Assembly: GCF_047663525.1 (NCBI RefSeq)
Contig: NC_092591.1
Span: 52,553,501-52,617,500, forward strand
DNA length: 64,000 nt
Reading direction: 5' to 3'
Source: Anas platyrhynchos
Taxonomy: Eukaryota; Chordata; Aves; Anseriformes; Anatidae
Part shown: positions 1-10,628 of the stretch, piece by piece
Position numbering within the stretch: the first letter of the stretch is position 1
Layout of the letters: each line of letters begins with the position of its first letter
Position numbers and translations under genes: made by a program
Notes under the pieces: generated by a model
What the model was told of the DNA's origin: nothing
Databases searched by the model: none
What the model saw: only the letters and a program-made list of their open reading frames with translations

Positions 1-644
1 CTAAGATCTGTAGCTTAAGGAAATATTCCCTTCCTCCCTCTCCCTCTCAATACCAACATTTTTTCCCATAATAGCTTCTTCTTTTTGCTGAAAAAGAAGC
101 CCCAAAAATGTATTCAATAAGTGCTCTAAAATTCAGTGCTAAGACACATTTTGTTTTGTTAACAGAGGTTAAGAGAGTTCCTGTAAGCACAGCATTTGGA
201 ACAACAGCACTCTGTTGAAGCTTTTGTTTAGAAAAAAATACAAGACTTAACTGGTCGTCTTCCACTGTTAAAAGGAGTAGGAGCTGTCACCTGCTTCCCA
301 GACCCAACACTATCTGTGCCTGAGGCTTCGGGGTAATTCCTGGGAGGAGGACATGGGTGGTGGCAGGGCTGCAGGAGCAGCCTCTGGTCCCGCAGCTTCC
401 CATGTGCCAGCATCTGGCACTGGCTGGGCACAGGCAGAGCCCCAACACCAGCAGTCAGAACATGGTCCTGATGATTTCCTGTGGTGTTCACAATGCCCGT
501 AATCATTTAATAGGGTTCTGTGCATCCCTCTTACTCATACACATGATGACAATACTTCTGTTAGCCCAGAGAAAATTACTCTATAGTTGTGTATCTCAGG
601 TTAGCTTTTCTAGGTTCCTGGCTGACTCCAGTTAAATCAATACT

Positions 645-682
645 TTTAAAGCAGGATGAGAACTAAACAATCCTGCTTTAAA
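645..682. repeat. perfect 12-bp inverted repeat (hairpin)
   Basis: The arm TTTAAAGCAGGA at 645-656 is matched by its exact reverse complement TCCTGCTTTAAA at 671-682, with a 14-nt spacer. The stem is perfect and contains 5 G:C pairs. No T-run follows and no protein-coding context is visible, so a function is not assigned. Confidence 0.85.
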
Positions 683-1757
683 GTCCTGCTAAATCACACC
701 TTAAAATGTTCTTTTTCTACCTAAGATGTGCAAGACAGATGACAGAGCCTCTGACAAAACTGCCATCCCTTTCTGGAGTCCCCTTTCTGTTACGTTGACA
801 AATTGTGTCTCATCCTTCCTACAGCATCTAACACCAAGACTTGGAAAGTTACATGAATTACAAATTTTGGGGTCTGATGCACAAGTTCTGATGTCTTGAT
901 ATGGCATTGGAGGCAGGGGGACAGCATGAAGGCCATGCAAATCATGAATTCACACGCGGGGCTGTTACCCTGGAGGAGTAGAGAGGGCTGGTTAAATATA
1001 TGTGCATGTTTCAACTCCAAGGGGCAAAAAAGGACGAGAATTTTTTTGCTGTCAGACTTGAGAAATCTCGAGTCTTCCATTCCTAATATGAGCAAAAAGC
1101 ATTGCATTTGTTTACACATTGCCTCCATGAAAACTGCAGCGGACAAAAGTTACCCGACAATGCTCAGCATCCGAACTGCACTGTGAGTCTGGCTGCGTCC
1201 CAACCCAGGACAGGAAAGGGGCAGCCAGTTTTGGAGACCTTCCTAGTACAAACCATCCCTGTAATGTGAAAGGGCTCTGTTGCTCATCTTCCAAGCAGAA
1301 AATACACGAATATCCCATCTAGGGAAAACAGAAAACTGTGCGGTGCAAGAGGCGGCTGGGAATCTGATTCCAACCAAACTCCAGTGAATCTTGTTCTGAG
1401 AAGCAATATTTAGGGCTACAGAGAGTGGTTTCTTTAAGCAGCTCCTCATCACCATGTCTAGAAGACCTTTTATTAGTCCCTGTTCAAGAAGGTACGTATA
1501 CAAGTACCAAGTGTATGATGTTTGTTCTGGCCTTGAGCACCAAGCCTGCAGTCCTGCCCACCTGTTCCACAAAGAGACACCCAAAAAGAAACAGCTGCAA
1601 AGGAGCTGGAGTCCTTCCTCTTTTCAGCTGAGAGAGAAAAATCCTGAATAAATAAACTACATTTTAGTAAAACTAAATTTCATTAAACTTGCAAAACAAA
1701 GACCAATTTTTATTTCCTTGTTTCTATACTTCACAATCTTTGTTTTGTTTTTGACAG

Positions 1758-1773
1758 AAAAAAAAAAAAAAAA
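1758..1773. repeat. A16 homopolymer
   Basis: An uninterrupted run of 16 A follows TTTGACAG. I see no retrocopy upstream of it and no flanking target-site duplication, so it is listed as a simple tract rather than a retroposon tail. Confidence 0.9.
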
Positions 1774-2042
1774 GGAGACTTGTAATCTTGTAATTCATCT
1801 TTTGATTACAAATTATTGAATTATGTAGATTTTTTGTGTTCTCTGCAGGAAGCTAACATGCCCAAAGTATATTGTTCATTCAAATGCAGTGAATTAATTT
1901 ACACTTTCAGTGAAAAACCCTGAAAATATGCCCACTAAATATATTTAACTTGTGGGTGGTACTTCTATTTGAAAAATCCAACCCCATTGCTACACTTCTG
2001 TCCTCCCTCAAATATAACCCAGAAGTTATTATTGTTATTATC

Positions 2043-2061
2043 TTTTTTTTTTTTTTTTTTT
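2043..2061. repeat. T19 homopolymer
   Basis: An uninterrupted run of 19 T, preceded by an A/T-rich stretch with ATTATTATT-like units. No recognisable minus-strand retroposon body follows it. Confidence 0.9.
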
Positions 2062-4531
2062 AATCAGAGGAAGCATGGCCCAAATTAACCAATGTGACTT
2101 AACATGCAGATATATTTCCTGTTTCCTTCCTCCTCTTTATCTTACTTTTGTGAGCTCAGGAATATGCTCACCAGAAATAAACAGGTCTCAGCTGCAAGCA
2201 GCTGGTTCTCTGCTGCTGCAAGAAGTCCCAGGCCAGGGATGAGAAACTCGGTGTGAAAGTGGGCCAACTGCTTCTCCTCTTGCCTTTGCAAAAAGCTGCC
2301 ATTCTGTGTGTGGGCTTTGATTCATGCACCCTATTGGAGGCAATCCTAGGAATTTTTGAGCAGCTTCAGATAATTAAAAATGAATAACGCCTTCAGCACA
2401 ATAACCCTTGTGCTAATTGTCTGGATATTAAGCTACATTCCTTTTACTTTGCCCTTGCACTTACAGATTCTTGCATTAACATTGCAGTGGTACTGTGGAA
2501 GTGGTTAGGGTAAAAATGGAAAAGTTTCGGCATCTGGCTACAAGAAACTGGAGATGTGGGTGCATGGTGACATGTGGAAGGCAGAGTGGGACATGGATAG
2601 ACACATTGTTTAGCTTTTTCTGGTAAAATGATGGCATTGTATCAATTAGCAACGATAACAGGAAGCCTGCAGACAACTGTGTTGATGCCCCTTTGTCACT
2701 GGGATGAACAGGGCAGGCTGCATTGCTGCTCACATCGCTGCTCTGCTTTCCCTTCATGGGGCAGCCAGGTCACGTACAAGCAGGAGGACAGCCTCTGCTG
2801 TGAGGTGAAAAAGCCAGTTTCAAAACCAGAAGATTTTAGTGCCTTTTCAACAGCTTTGGCATTAACAGAGCTGGTGGAGCACCCTCAAACCGGAGAGCAG
2901 TGTGGCCTTGGGAAGTGCTTGTCAAACAGGTCTCCAATCTTGCAGGAAGACACTGCCTGAGCAGCTCACACAAAGCACAAGATACATCACATACATGTGG
3001 TACATTAGGATACACGATCAAATTTCAGTATCAAAGTCACACAGATCATAAAAACATCCATGCTATTTGCTATTATTCTCAGGAGCTTGTCAACGAGAGC
3101 TCCGAATGAAGCAAGAGAAGCATTTTCTTTGCAAAAGAAGCAGAAGACGATTTTGAACATCAGGCACACATGGCAGTAGAACCATTTGGAGGGGCTGTCT
3201 CAGCAGAGAGGGAAAGGAAAAAAGACCTCAAGGTGTCTCACAGATATACACTGAAGGAAGCCACAGGAAATTTTGAACCTTATGTGAATGAGGATGGTAA
3301 AAAGAAACTATCTGTTAACAAAAAGATTGGAGGAGAACAGGTCAAAAGGAAGTTGCAATAAAGACTTTTGTTCATTGGTGTAGGAAATATTCTGAGTTTC
3401 ATAGACTGGGTCCTACCTAAAAACATGTATTTCCTCTGAAGGGAAGCTCTGCTCCAGTACATCTGGAACCAATTTCTAGGAGAAGCCAGAGGCAGTTTGC
3501 CGCACTCCTATATGAGATGCACCTGTGAGAGGCCCACAAACCACCTTAATAAAAAAGAGCGTAAAAAGGGTCATGGGCTTATGCAGTAGGGAACCCACAA
3601 GGAGGGCTGAGATCCATCTCTGGGCACCCAGGAGACCTGGCTGGTGGGTGGTGAGGGGCTCAAGAGTCCTGAGCGGGTTTTGGTTGTGCTGTATGGCCAA
3701 GAGAAGCCACAAGGACTCAACAGCAGCAAGGATTGTGCAGAATTATGGGCTGATGTCTTCTCCTGTGCCCTGTACAACAGAGAGAGAGCGCTTGCAGGCA
3801 GAGTACATGGAGATTAAACCAATTTTTCAGTGCAATAACCAGACAATGGTGCCAGCAGGTGAATGGTAGGAAGGTGAAATTTCAGATATCTATGCAGAGA
3901 CAGGAAAATGAAGAGAAACAAACGTAGGGAAATTCATTTGCTTACAGGTTTTGATAAAGTACAACCAAGTGTTAGCACTGGAGGATGTTCTCATCCATTT
4001 CATCTCTTCTCAGAAGATGCTACCTATGTTGAATAGACATGGGAAGACTTCACTTCTGCACCCCTTGTTATCTTTCCCATAAAATGGGAGTCATTTCCCT
4101 GTGCTTCCCCTTATCCTAAGATGCTCTTGCTGAAAGGGATCTGCTCAGGACTCCAGCCAGAAGGCTCAGCCCCAGCAGCTCTGACAAGGTCTCACATTGA
4201 GCACCTCACAGCACCTGCTGGAGGCCAGCGATGATGTGGCTGGAAGGTTTCTCAAGCTGGAGGGAGGACATGGGGTCCTTAGAGGAAATGGTCACCTTCA
4301 GTGACAGCAAGGATGTGGCACTCCATCCTGTAACCAGCGGGCCCTTCCCTGTGTCCAGGGGCAGTCTGGAGACCCTCTTCTTTAGTCAGAGATTCCCAAG
4401 TTTACATGCACAAAAGCCTCCATCATAGCAGCAACCAGAGGCACGTGTCTGATAACACTATGCCAGACAGGAAGCGTGTGAGTGAGCAAGAACCAACCCC
4501 AGCCTGAAAATGAGAGAGGGCAAAGAGGGAA

Positions 4532-4549
4532 AACAACAACAACAACAAC
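4532..4549. repeat. (AAC)6 microsatellite
   Basis: Six perfect AAC units followed by an A run. This is a simple tandem repeat likely to vary in length between individuals. Confidence 0.95.
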
Positions 4550-5204
4550 AAAAAACCACCTTAGATTTCAGGCTGGGGCAGTTGCAGCAGTAACATCAGT
4601 GAGAAGGGATTGTGGTGCTACACAGCAGCCCCTGTGCCGTGCTGGTGGGACACAAGCACCACATCAGAAGGCACCAAGGGCAACGTGCCTGTGCTGAGGC
4701 CCCCAAATAAATGCTCTGGGGAGATGGGGTTGGAGCAGCACTAGGGACAAGTCCTCTTCGCCCCAGCCCCATGTTCTGGCCTGCTGCTCTTCAAACTTCT
4801 GATTTTTCTGAGGCATTTCCCACAGATCAGCCTGCTCTGTATTGCTACACTGCCAAATAAGAATGGTTTATTACTAGTTTAGACCATGCAAGGGTGTTTT
4901 GCAGTCAGTCCATGACCCTCTGGGGTTTGGTGGGACACTGGCGGTGAGCACCTTTGGCTCATGCTGCCTGTGAGGCACTTGGGTGAATGACTGCAGCCTC
5001 TCTGATGTGAGTGTGTAGCCACCATGTGCTCCATGGGGGTGCAAGTCCTGCGTGTGCATAGCCTTACACTGGCTTTCTGTCACACACTCGCAGCCCCAGG
5101 GTGGTTTTCTGGACAAAACCTTAGCGAAGTCCTCCCGGTGCCTGCGTGCACCTCGCTTTTTCCCTGTCTGAAAACAAATCCGCAGCATTCGGAGCGTTTC
5201 CTCC

Positions 5205-5620
5205 CCGCTCCATGTGATTCTGATTTCACTAATTAGAGTTAATCTGATAAAGGAAGGAACTGCGGAGAAGACTAAGAGCAGAAAGGCGGGCGGGCAGGGG
5301 TCAGCCGGCAGGCCGCGGAGGGAGGCCTTTGCGGCCAGGGAGCCGAGCGCTGCGGGGCACAGCGGGGCCGAGCCGCTTCATCTGTTTGGCCATGGGCTGG
5401 GGCTGAACCCCCGGCCACCCCGGCCGCCCGGCCTCACCCCCCCGCTGCCTAGGACCTAATGAAAGGCACCAGGGAGCGGGAGGAGCGCTTCTGCCTCCTC
5501 AGGCACAGCACAGCCCAGGCCGGCCTGGGGGATGAGTAATGGATAACAGAGCAGCTTCTGAGTCTGTTGGGCCGGTGCCTGGAGGGCAGCGCTGATTGAA
5601 CTTCATTGGCACCTGATGGT
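5205..5620. promoter_or_regulatory. orphan CpG-rich patch flanked by homeodomain-like motifs
   Basis: The core at about 5,280-5,450 is strongly GC-rich with many CpG dinucleotides. Just upstream lies an AT-rich edge with CTAATTAGAG (homeodomain-like) and TGATAAAG (GATA-like). Downstream are GATGAGTAATGG and a TTGAACTTCATTGG stretch. No open frame in it is recognisable and no strong splice donor follows. A CpG core with abrupt AT-rich, motif-bearing edges resembles a developmental enhancer or an unannotated promoter. That reading is inferred from composition and motifs only. Confidence 0.35.
5408..5443 (-). other. G-quadruplex motif (minus strand)
   Basis: Four C-tracts of 5, 4, 3 and 7 bases are separated by loops of 5, 5 and 7 bases, which meets the usual G3+N1-7 rule on the minus strand. 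It sits at the downstream end of the CpG-rich patch, where such motifs are common in regulatory DNA. Confidence 0.7.
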
Positions 5621-6054
5621 GTGCTGAAGGGGATCTGTAGGAAATGAAAGCCTGGAGTTCAGGATGAGATGTCCCCTCTGCGGACAAAAGGGTTCCTGGG
5701 ATAACAGAGCCGAGAGCAGAAGTGTTGCCTGGGGATTGGTATCCCAAAGGGAGCAGAGCTTTGGGTCACAGGTTCGCCACGCACAAAGCTGCTTCCTTCC
5801 AGCACCATGGCACACACAAATCCAGCTCAGTGTGAGAAACACCTGACAAGGTGCTGAGCATCCACCACTCGCAGCAGGCAGGGCCATGACACCTTCTGTG
5901 GTTCAACGGGTGCCAGCTGTCTTCTCCAAATAGCAGCTCAGGCTCCTTGCATCCAGCAGATTTACAGAGGAGGACATCTTCAGAGAGAAAAGGCAGCTGG
6001 AGCCACATGTAGCATGTGCAGAACAGTCATTAGAAAGCTAGGAAGTGGGATGAG

Positions 6055-6560
6055 CTCACCTTACTTTGTTTTTGAAATCTGTCTCGATGGCGTTGATGTG
6101 CTGGAATTAATTTTGCTGAGCACAATGTAGCGTATCAATCTAAAGTATTCAAGCACCAGGGATTTACTTTATCCAGCTTCTATCTGGGCAGCAAGGAGCC
6201 ACAGGATGGCCTCTTGCTCCAAACATGCCAACAGAGATGCTCACGGAGCCTCTCTGCTGAGGCACGATATTCGCATGCAGCTAGAGATTTACCACTTCTC
6301 TGCTTTCTTTAAATGGCTGGTACATACATCGATTTCGACAGCACCCCTGCCCCTCCTCTGCAAACTCCATTCATCGTTAACTTGTTTAAATTAAACACAA
6401 GCACGGACAGGATCAGCAAGCAGCCGTCTGTTTTATTAGTGCTTCTACTTCAAATGTCAGTCTTAGTCCCTCCTTGCTGGGCTCTGATCTCTCATGACAA
6501 TTTGATTAACTTTACATTTCCTTTTATTGTTGGAGAAACATTTGGAAAATCTTAACATAT
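6055..6560. promoter_or_regulatory. possible conserved noncoding element(s)
   Basis: Two AT-leaning blocks lack simple repeats and carry clustered transcription-factor-like words: GGAATTAATTTTGC near 6,105, TTTAAATTAAAC near 6,390, and a stretch near 6,500-6,535 combining TTGATTAACTTT with TTTATTGTTGG (SOX-like ATTGTT). No coding frame explains the texture. The call rests on motif density by eye. Conservation cannot be seen from one sequence. Confidence 0.2.
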
Positions 6561-7384
6561 CTTACAGGCTGATTCTGAGACCAAGATGGTGATTATGTCC
6601 ATGCTTAGCATCATCCATCAAAATCAGGCATCTGACAGTCAGACCACCTGAAAAATGTGTCATTCCCAAGAAGTTCACAAGCCATAAAGTATTTCCTAGT
6701 TGTGAATAGCCACAGGACACTTCTTTTTCTCCTTACAGGAATACTTTCATTAGGAATCTCTTAAACCCCGTCATTAGGAGACAGTCTCCGCTTCGCACCA
6801 GTCTGCCCAGACAAGAGCACCTTCTCAGCTCCCAACAGCCAGAAACTGGTATCTGAGCCTTTGCAGGAGCCACATTCCTGTGGTGACTCCCTGATGGGAA
6901 CATACCATTAATTGAGGGACTGTCAGGATATGACATATCCCAGGGAAAAGGATGCTCCGTTTCACTTTGACAGAACTTTTCCCCCTTTCCTGGTGCTCAA
7001 ACTAATCTAATAGTGCCTGAAGCCTCTGGCATATACTCAGCATTACATTTCTGCCTGCCTCTAAGCTTCTGGAGCTTGGCACAGCCCCAGAGCATCAAGG
7101 CACCAGTGAAAAAGGCTGGAAGTTGGCCTGGTTTTGTCTTTATGTTTCAAGACCAGGATCAGAAATAGAAATAGTAAGAACCTCATGGAAAAAGCATGGT
7201 TTCCTGGTGTTTTTGACAGTTTATTACATGTAGATATTCAAATTCTTTCCTGGCATCATTTTCATTGATCTGAAGGTACTTGGTCGTCCTGAAAAGCCAT
7301 GCCACTTGCCTCTTTTTCTGAGGGTAACACAGGGATAGCAGATGTTACTGCCCTTGTACAAAGGACCAGAACAAGGATAGCTGG

Positions 7385-7407
7385 ATGTTAGCTACTAGAG
7401 CTAACAT
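7385..7407. repeat. 9-bp inverted repeat, 5-nt loop
   Basis: ATGTTAGCT at 7,385-7,393 pairs perfectly with AGCTAACAT at 7,399-7,407 across the loop ACTAG. It is small enough to arise by chance. Confidence 0.8.
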
Positions 7408-8294
7408 GCTTCTTCCCTGCCAACCATGCTGCCATTTATACTGGCCATTCCTCAGTGGTTCAACATTCTTCAATCCCTAGCTCCATATTTACAGTTTTTC
7501 TTCTACTTCAGGACCGAGATTAGTGTTCCTTCAGATTTTCTTTTGTGCCTTCAACCGTAGTTCTGAAACATTGTTCCCAAGCAAAAATAAATATCAATAC
7601 CTAAGGGCATTAAGATGACTTCTGCAGGAAATAGTCAGATACCACAGCTCAGCTGATACCATTAAGCCATGTTAAATCTGTCTCATGCCTGAGCCACCTA
7701 TTTGCCTGTTTAGTGAAAGAAAAAATTAATACTAACACATGTGGACATCAAGTAACATAGCTGGGAGACCTGTCTGGCCTCATATCCCAGGGCTGCAGGC
7801 AGCACTAAGTACACTAGAAGGTCTCAGGATAGCTGCTGCAGAGAGTTATACCTCATGGCAAACTCAGGAATATGTAGGTTGCACAACATACCAATTCCCA
7901 TTGATCCTAGTGTGATTTGCAGCTGCTGATGAACACAGTAGTAGTTAAAGATGGTACCAAGATCCTCCCCAATGGACATTTCTAATAATTCTTTTATTTC
8001 TGTCATTTTCAACCCCCAGTGAAATTTCTCTGCAGTTCTCAGAGATTTCTGACCTTTCTCACGTGAGAAAAGCTACTGTTCCATGCTCTTAAAATGAATA
8101 GATCTGCTCAGGCTACAGCATTGTGATTCCTCATCCCCTCACAAAACAAGTTTTCCTTAATGAAGCCTCATTTTAATCCACAAAAGCAGAAGAGAACAAC
8201 AAACTAACTTATTTTCCATTCTCAGGAGAAGAATGGTTTATATCTTAAATAGAGATGTCTGGCTTTTCTAATAAAGAAGAGAAAGTGGCCTAGG

Positions 8295-8320
8295 AAAAAA
8301 AAAAAATAATAATAATAAAA
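8295..8320. repeat. A12 tract running into (AAT)n
   Basis: Twelve A are followed by four AAT units and a further A run. This is a simple repeat with no retroposon body upstream that I can recognise. Confidence 0.9.
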
Positions 8321-8573
8321 GAATAAAATTGTGAATAGCTAGAAAGCAAGTCATTGAAATGTACAGCAAGCAGACGTTCTCTAATGCTTCTGCAGTCCCA
8401 AGCCACTGCAACAGAGAGGTCTGGACCCTTAGGAACAATTTGGGCTCTTATACTTTGACAAGTCTGTACTTGGACCCTACATCACAGTGTTAAACCTCTC
8501 CTCCAGCCCTTCAAGAGGAATGAGAGCTATTTATGCTAGTTCAATACCACAGCCATACTAGGGGAAAAAAATA

Positions 8574-8589
8574 ATATATATATATATAT
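8574..8589. repeat. (AT)8 microsatellite
   Basis: Eight perfect AT units within an AT-rich stretch at 8,565-8,600. Confidence 0.95.
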
Positions 8590-9589
8590 TAAAAATAGAA
8601 GCTCCTGCAATGTAAGAGTGCAATGAAAGCTGGGATCTGGCCCCGTATCACCAGCTCTCCCTGCATGAGTGCCCAAAAACCACAGGCCCAATCAAGCATC
8701 TTACTTTCAATGTTATGGGTGCTGGAAAGAGTCCAGCCCCCACAGTCCCAGGGAAGTGATAAAACCCCATGTGCTAGTTAATGCACTGCCTCTTACAGGC
8801 CCATGCAGCAGGTGAGCAATTATCACTTGCAGTCTAGCTTAATGCTTTACAGGGCCCGAGAGCTGTTTCCAATTAGCCTCAGTATACCATGGAAATTAAC
8901 TCATTTGTGTCACCTTGGCTTGCAAGTGGGCTGTGAGGAACTGATGAAACAACTGGAATTGAGTACAGGTGGCACCTCCCTTCTCCTCCTGCTCCTTGGC
9001 ACTCCTTGCACTGGATCCAGAGGGGTTACGTTTCATGGAAGAAAACACGGATGGAAAAAACCAGCTTGATCCATAACCAGGACCTGAGGGAGGGTTGATC
9101 CCCAGAGTCTCGTCTCCATGGTGTTTTTCCAGACTGGTTCTCTGTGTCCCAAGAAATATGCTTCCAAGCACTTCCCTTTGGATTATTTTGCAATCTCATG
9201 AGGCTTCTCAGCATTTGGCTTGTAAAAGCCTATCTTTATAAAGAACTGTGTCGTATGTGTGTTTTATCTGTGAGCCTTGTTTAACGAATGCTTTCGGGCA
9301 TTATGAGCCAATTCAGAGCTTGCTGTAAAGCCAGTGTCATTCCATCAAGCTCACTGGTGTGTCATTGCTGCAAGGCATTTTCTCTTAAAAGGATGTTCCA
9401 AAAGTTGATGTTGGGGTTAAAATTAGGCTAAATACTTGCAGGGGTCCCTTTGTGATCTCCTTATACAATTTTGGTGCCTGTGAATGGTGTGCATGTCAAA
9501 GGAAGGATGATCTCACGAAAAAAGACCAAGAGGGCAGAGGATCTCTCAACTATTTTCTGAGCTTTGCCATAAAAAGTCCTGTGCCATTT

Positions 9590-9700
9590 TGAGTACATCA
9601 TCTCATCTCTCTATGCCTCGGTTTTCTCCCTTCAGAGGTTAGAGTAATCACCTCTTGGTGAGACTATGGAGATAAATACGTTGCAAATGTAAAGTGGTTC
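9590..9700 (+). repeat. MIR-like SINE relic
   Basis: The segment follows the order of the conserved part of a MIR/CORE-SINE. A CATCTCTCT-ATGCCTCGGTTT stretch corresponds to the family's CTCTCTGAGCCTCAGTTT. It is followed by a CTTCAGAGGTTAGAGTAATC region, then CACCTCTTGGTGAGACTATG and GATAAATACGTTGCAAATGT leading into AAAGTGGTTC, matching the family's order of ACCTCACAGGGTTG, GAGATAATGTATGTAAAGCGC. The copy is old and diverged, with no intact tRNA-related head and no target-site duplication seen. The match is from memory of the family, so the ends are approximate. Confidence 0.5.
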
Positions 9701-10618
9701 TTGGGTAATAGTCATGAAGAGAAGCTTTGAACTGCAATGATTAAGAGATCTCTTGCTTTGACAACTTGATTTTGAGCTTGGTGATCTTGGCTTACCTGAG
9801 CTCCTTTTAGCACCTAATTCTTGATGAAAGATGAGCTGTAATTTGAGTGTGATGGCGTATCCACCTAAAATTATCTGTAAAACAACAGATTAAACTTTAG
9901 GGGTAGTGTGTCCATGTTTTGTATTTGGCCTAAATACAAATTAAATGCCAAATTCAGCCCCTGTATTGTAGAGAAGGATCTGTTTCTACTGACGATCTGC
10001 GTACAAAATGACCGAAGAAGAAACTTCAAGTTATTTTATAAAAACCAAGTATCAGTACATTCAGTGAGTGGAAGAGCAAGTTAGAAATAAAATATTCTCC
10101 AGGCAAACACAGTTCTGTTTCTCCAAATGCAGTCTGCAGCTCAGGCCATTATTTCTAGCAGCTAACACAAGTTAATTGCACTGACCTTAAGAGCACGTTG
10201 TAGTTATGAAGATCAGCCCTGCATTGTATTAACACTGGGGGAGACATTGTCCTGGAGAGGTGGCCAACATGCAGCAGACCGTGTGGGTTTTCCCACCTTG
10301 GAGATCCTTTCCACGTGGGGAACACCTAACTGCAGAGAGCACAACTCTGCTACGTTTTGGCAGTGGTAGGAACAAAAATGCCAGAGCTGCATCACAGAAG
10401 GAGCATGTCCATCCCCGCAGCTGCAGTAATGACAGACCAGACGGGTGCTCTTGGAAAACCCAGATCAGCTGGGGAGCTTTGGGCAGCACGGGGCCGGACC
10501 CTGGGGGTGGCTCTGCACCGGGGAGGAAAGCTTCCCATAGCTGGAAATGTCAAACTGCTTCGTAGGGAGAGTCAGGCCCGGGCCCAAACCCAAAATGTCA
10601 GGCCAAATCTGAACGGCC

Positions 10619-10628
10619 CCAAATTTGG
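10619..10628. promoter_or_regulatory. perfect CArG-box sequence
   Basis: CCAAATTTGG matches the serum response factor consensus CC(A/T)6GG exactly and is palindromic. It lies in a GC-rich setting just after CCCGGGCCC-type sequence. A single 10-mer is weak evidence of function, because it is expected by chance at low frequency in 64 kb. Confidence 0.3.

Larger units (their letters stand above)
1..5204. other. noncoding stretch, no gene recognised
   Basis: Open frames here are short (under about 120 codons), overlap on both strands and match no family I know. AATAAA poly(A) signals occur near 1,646 and at 3,357-3,362. The second overlaps the TAA stop of a lysine-rich 63-codon frame at 3,170-3,361 and is followed by a T/G-rich stretch, so it could mark a transcript end, but nothing else supports a gene. 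Homopolymers and one microsatellite are listed separately. I read the stretch as intergenic or intronic vertebrate DNA. Confidence 0.55.
5621..9574. other. noncoding stretch, no gene recognised
   Basis: Only short, unrecognised open frames are present. The parts at 6,055-6,180 and 6,290-6,560 have the low-repeat, motif-rich texture of conserved noncoding DNA and are listed separately. The rest (about 6.6-9.5 kb) holds simple A/AAT and AT repeats and a short hairpin, and otherwise shows nothing I can support. Confidence 0.55.
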
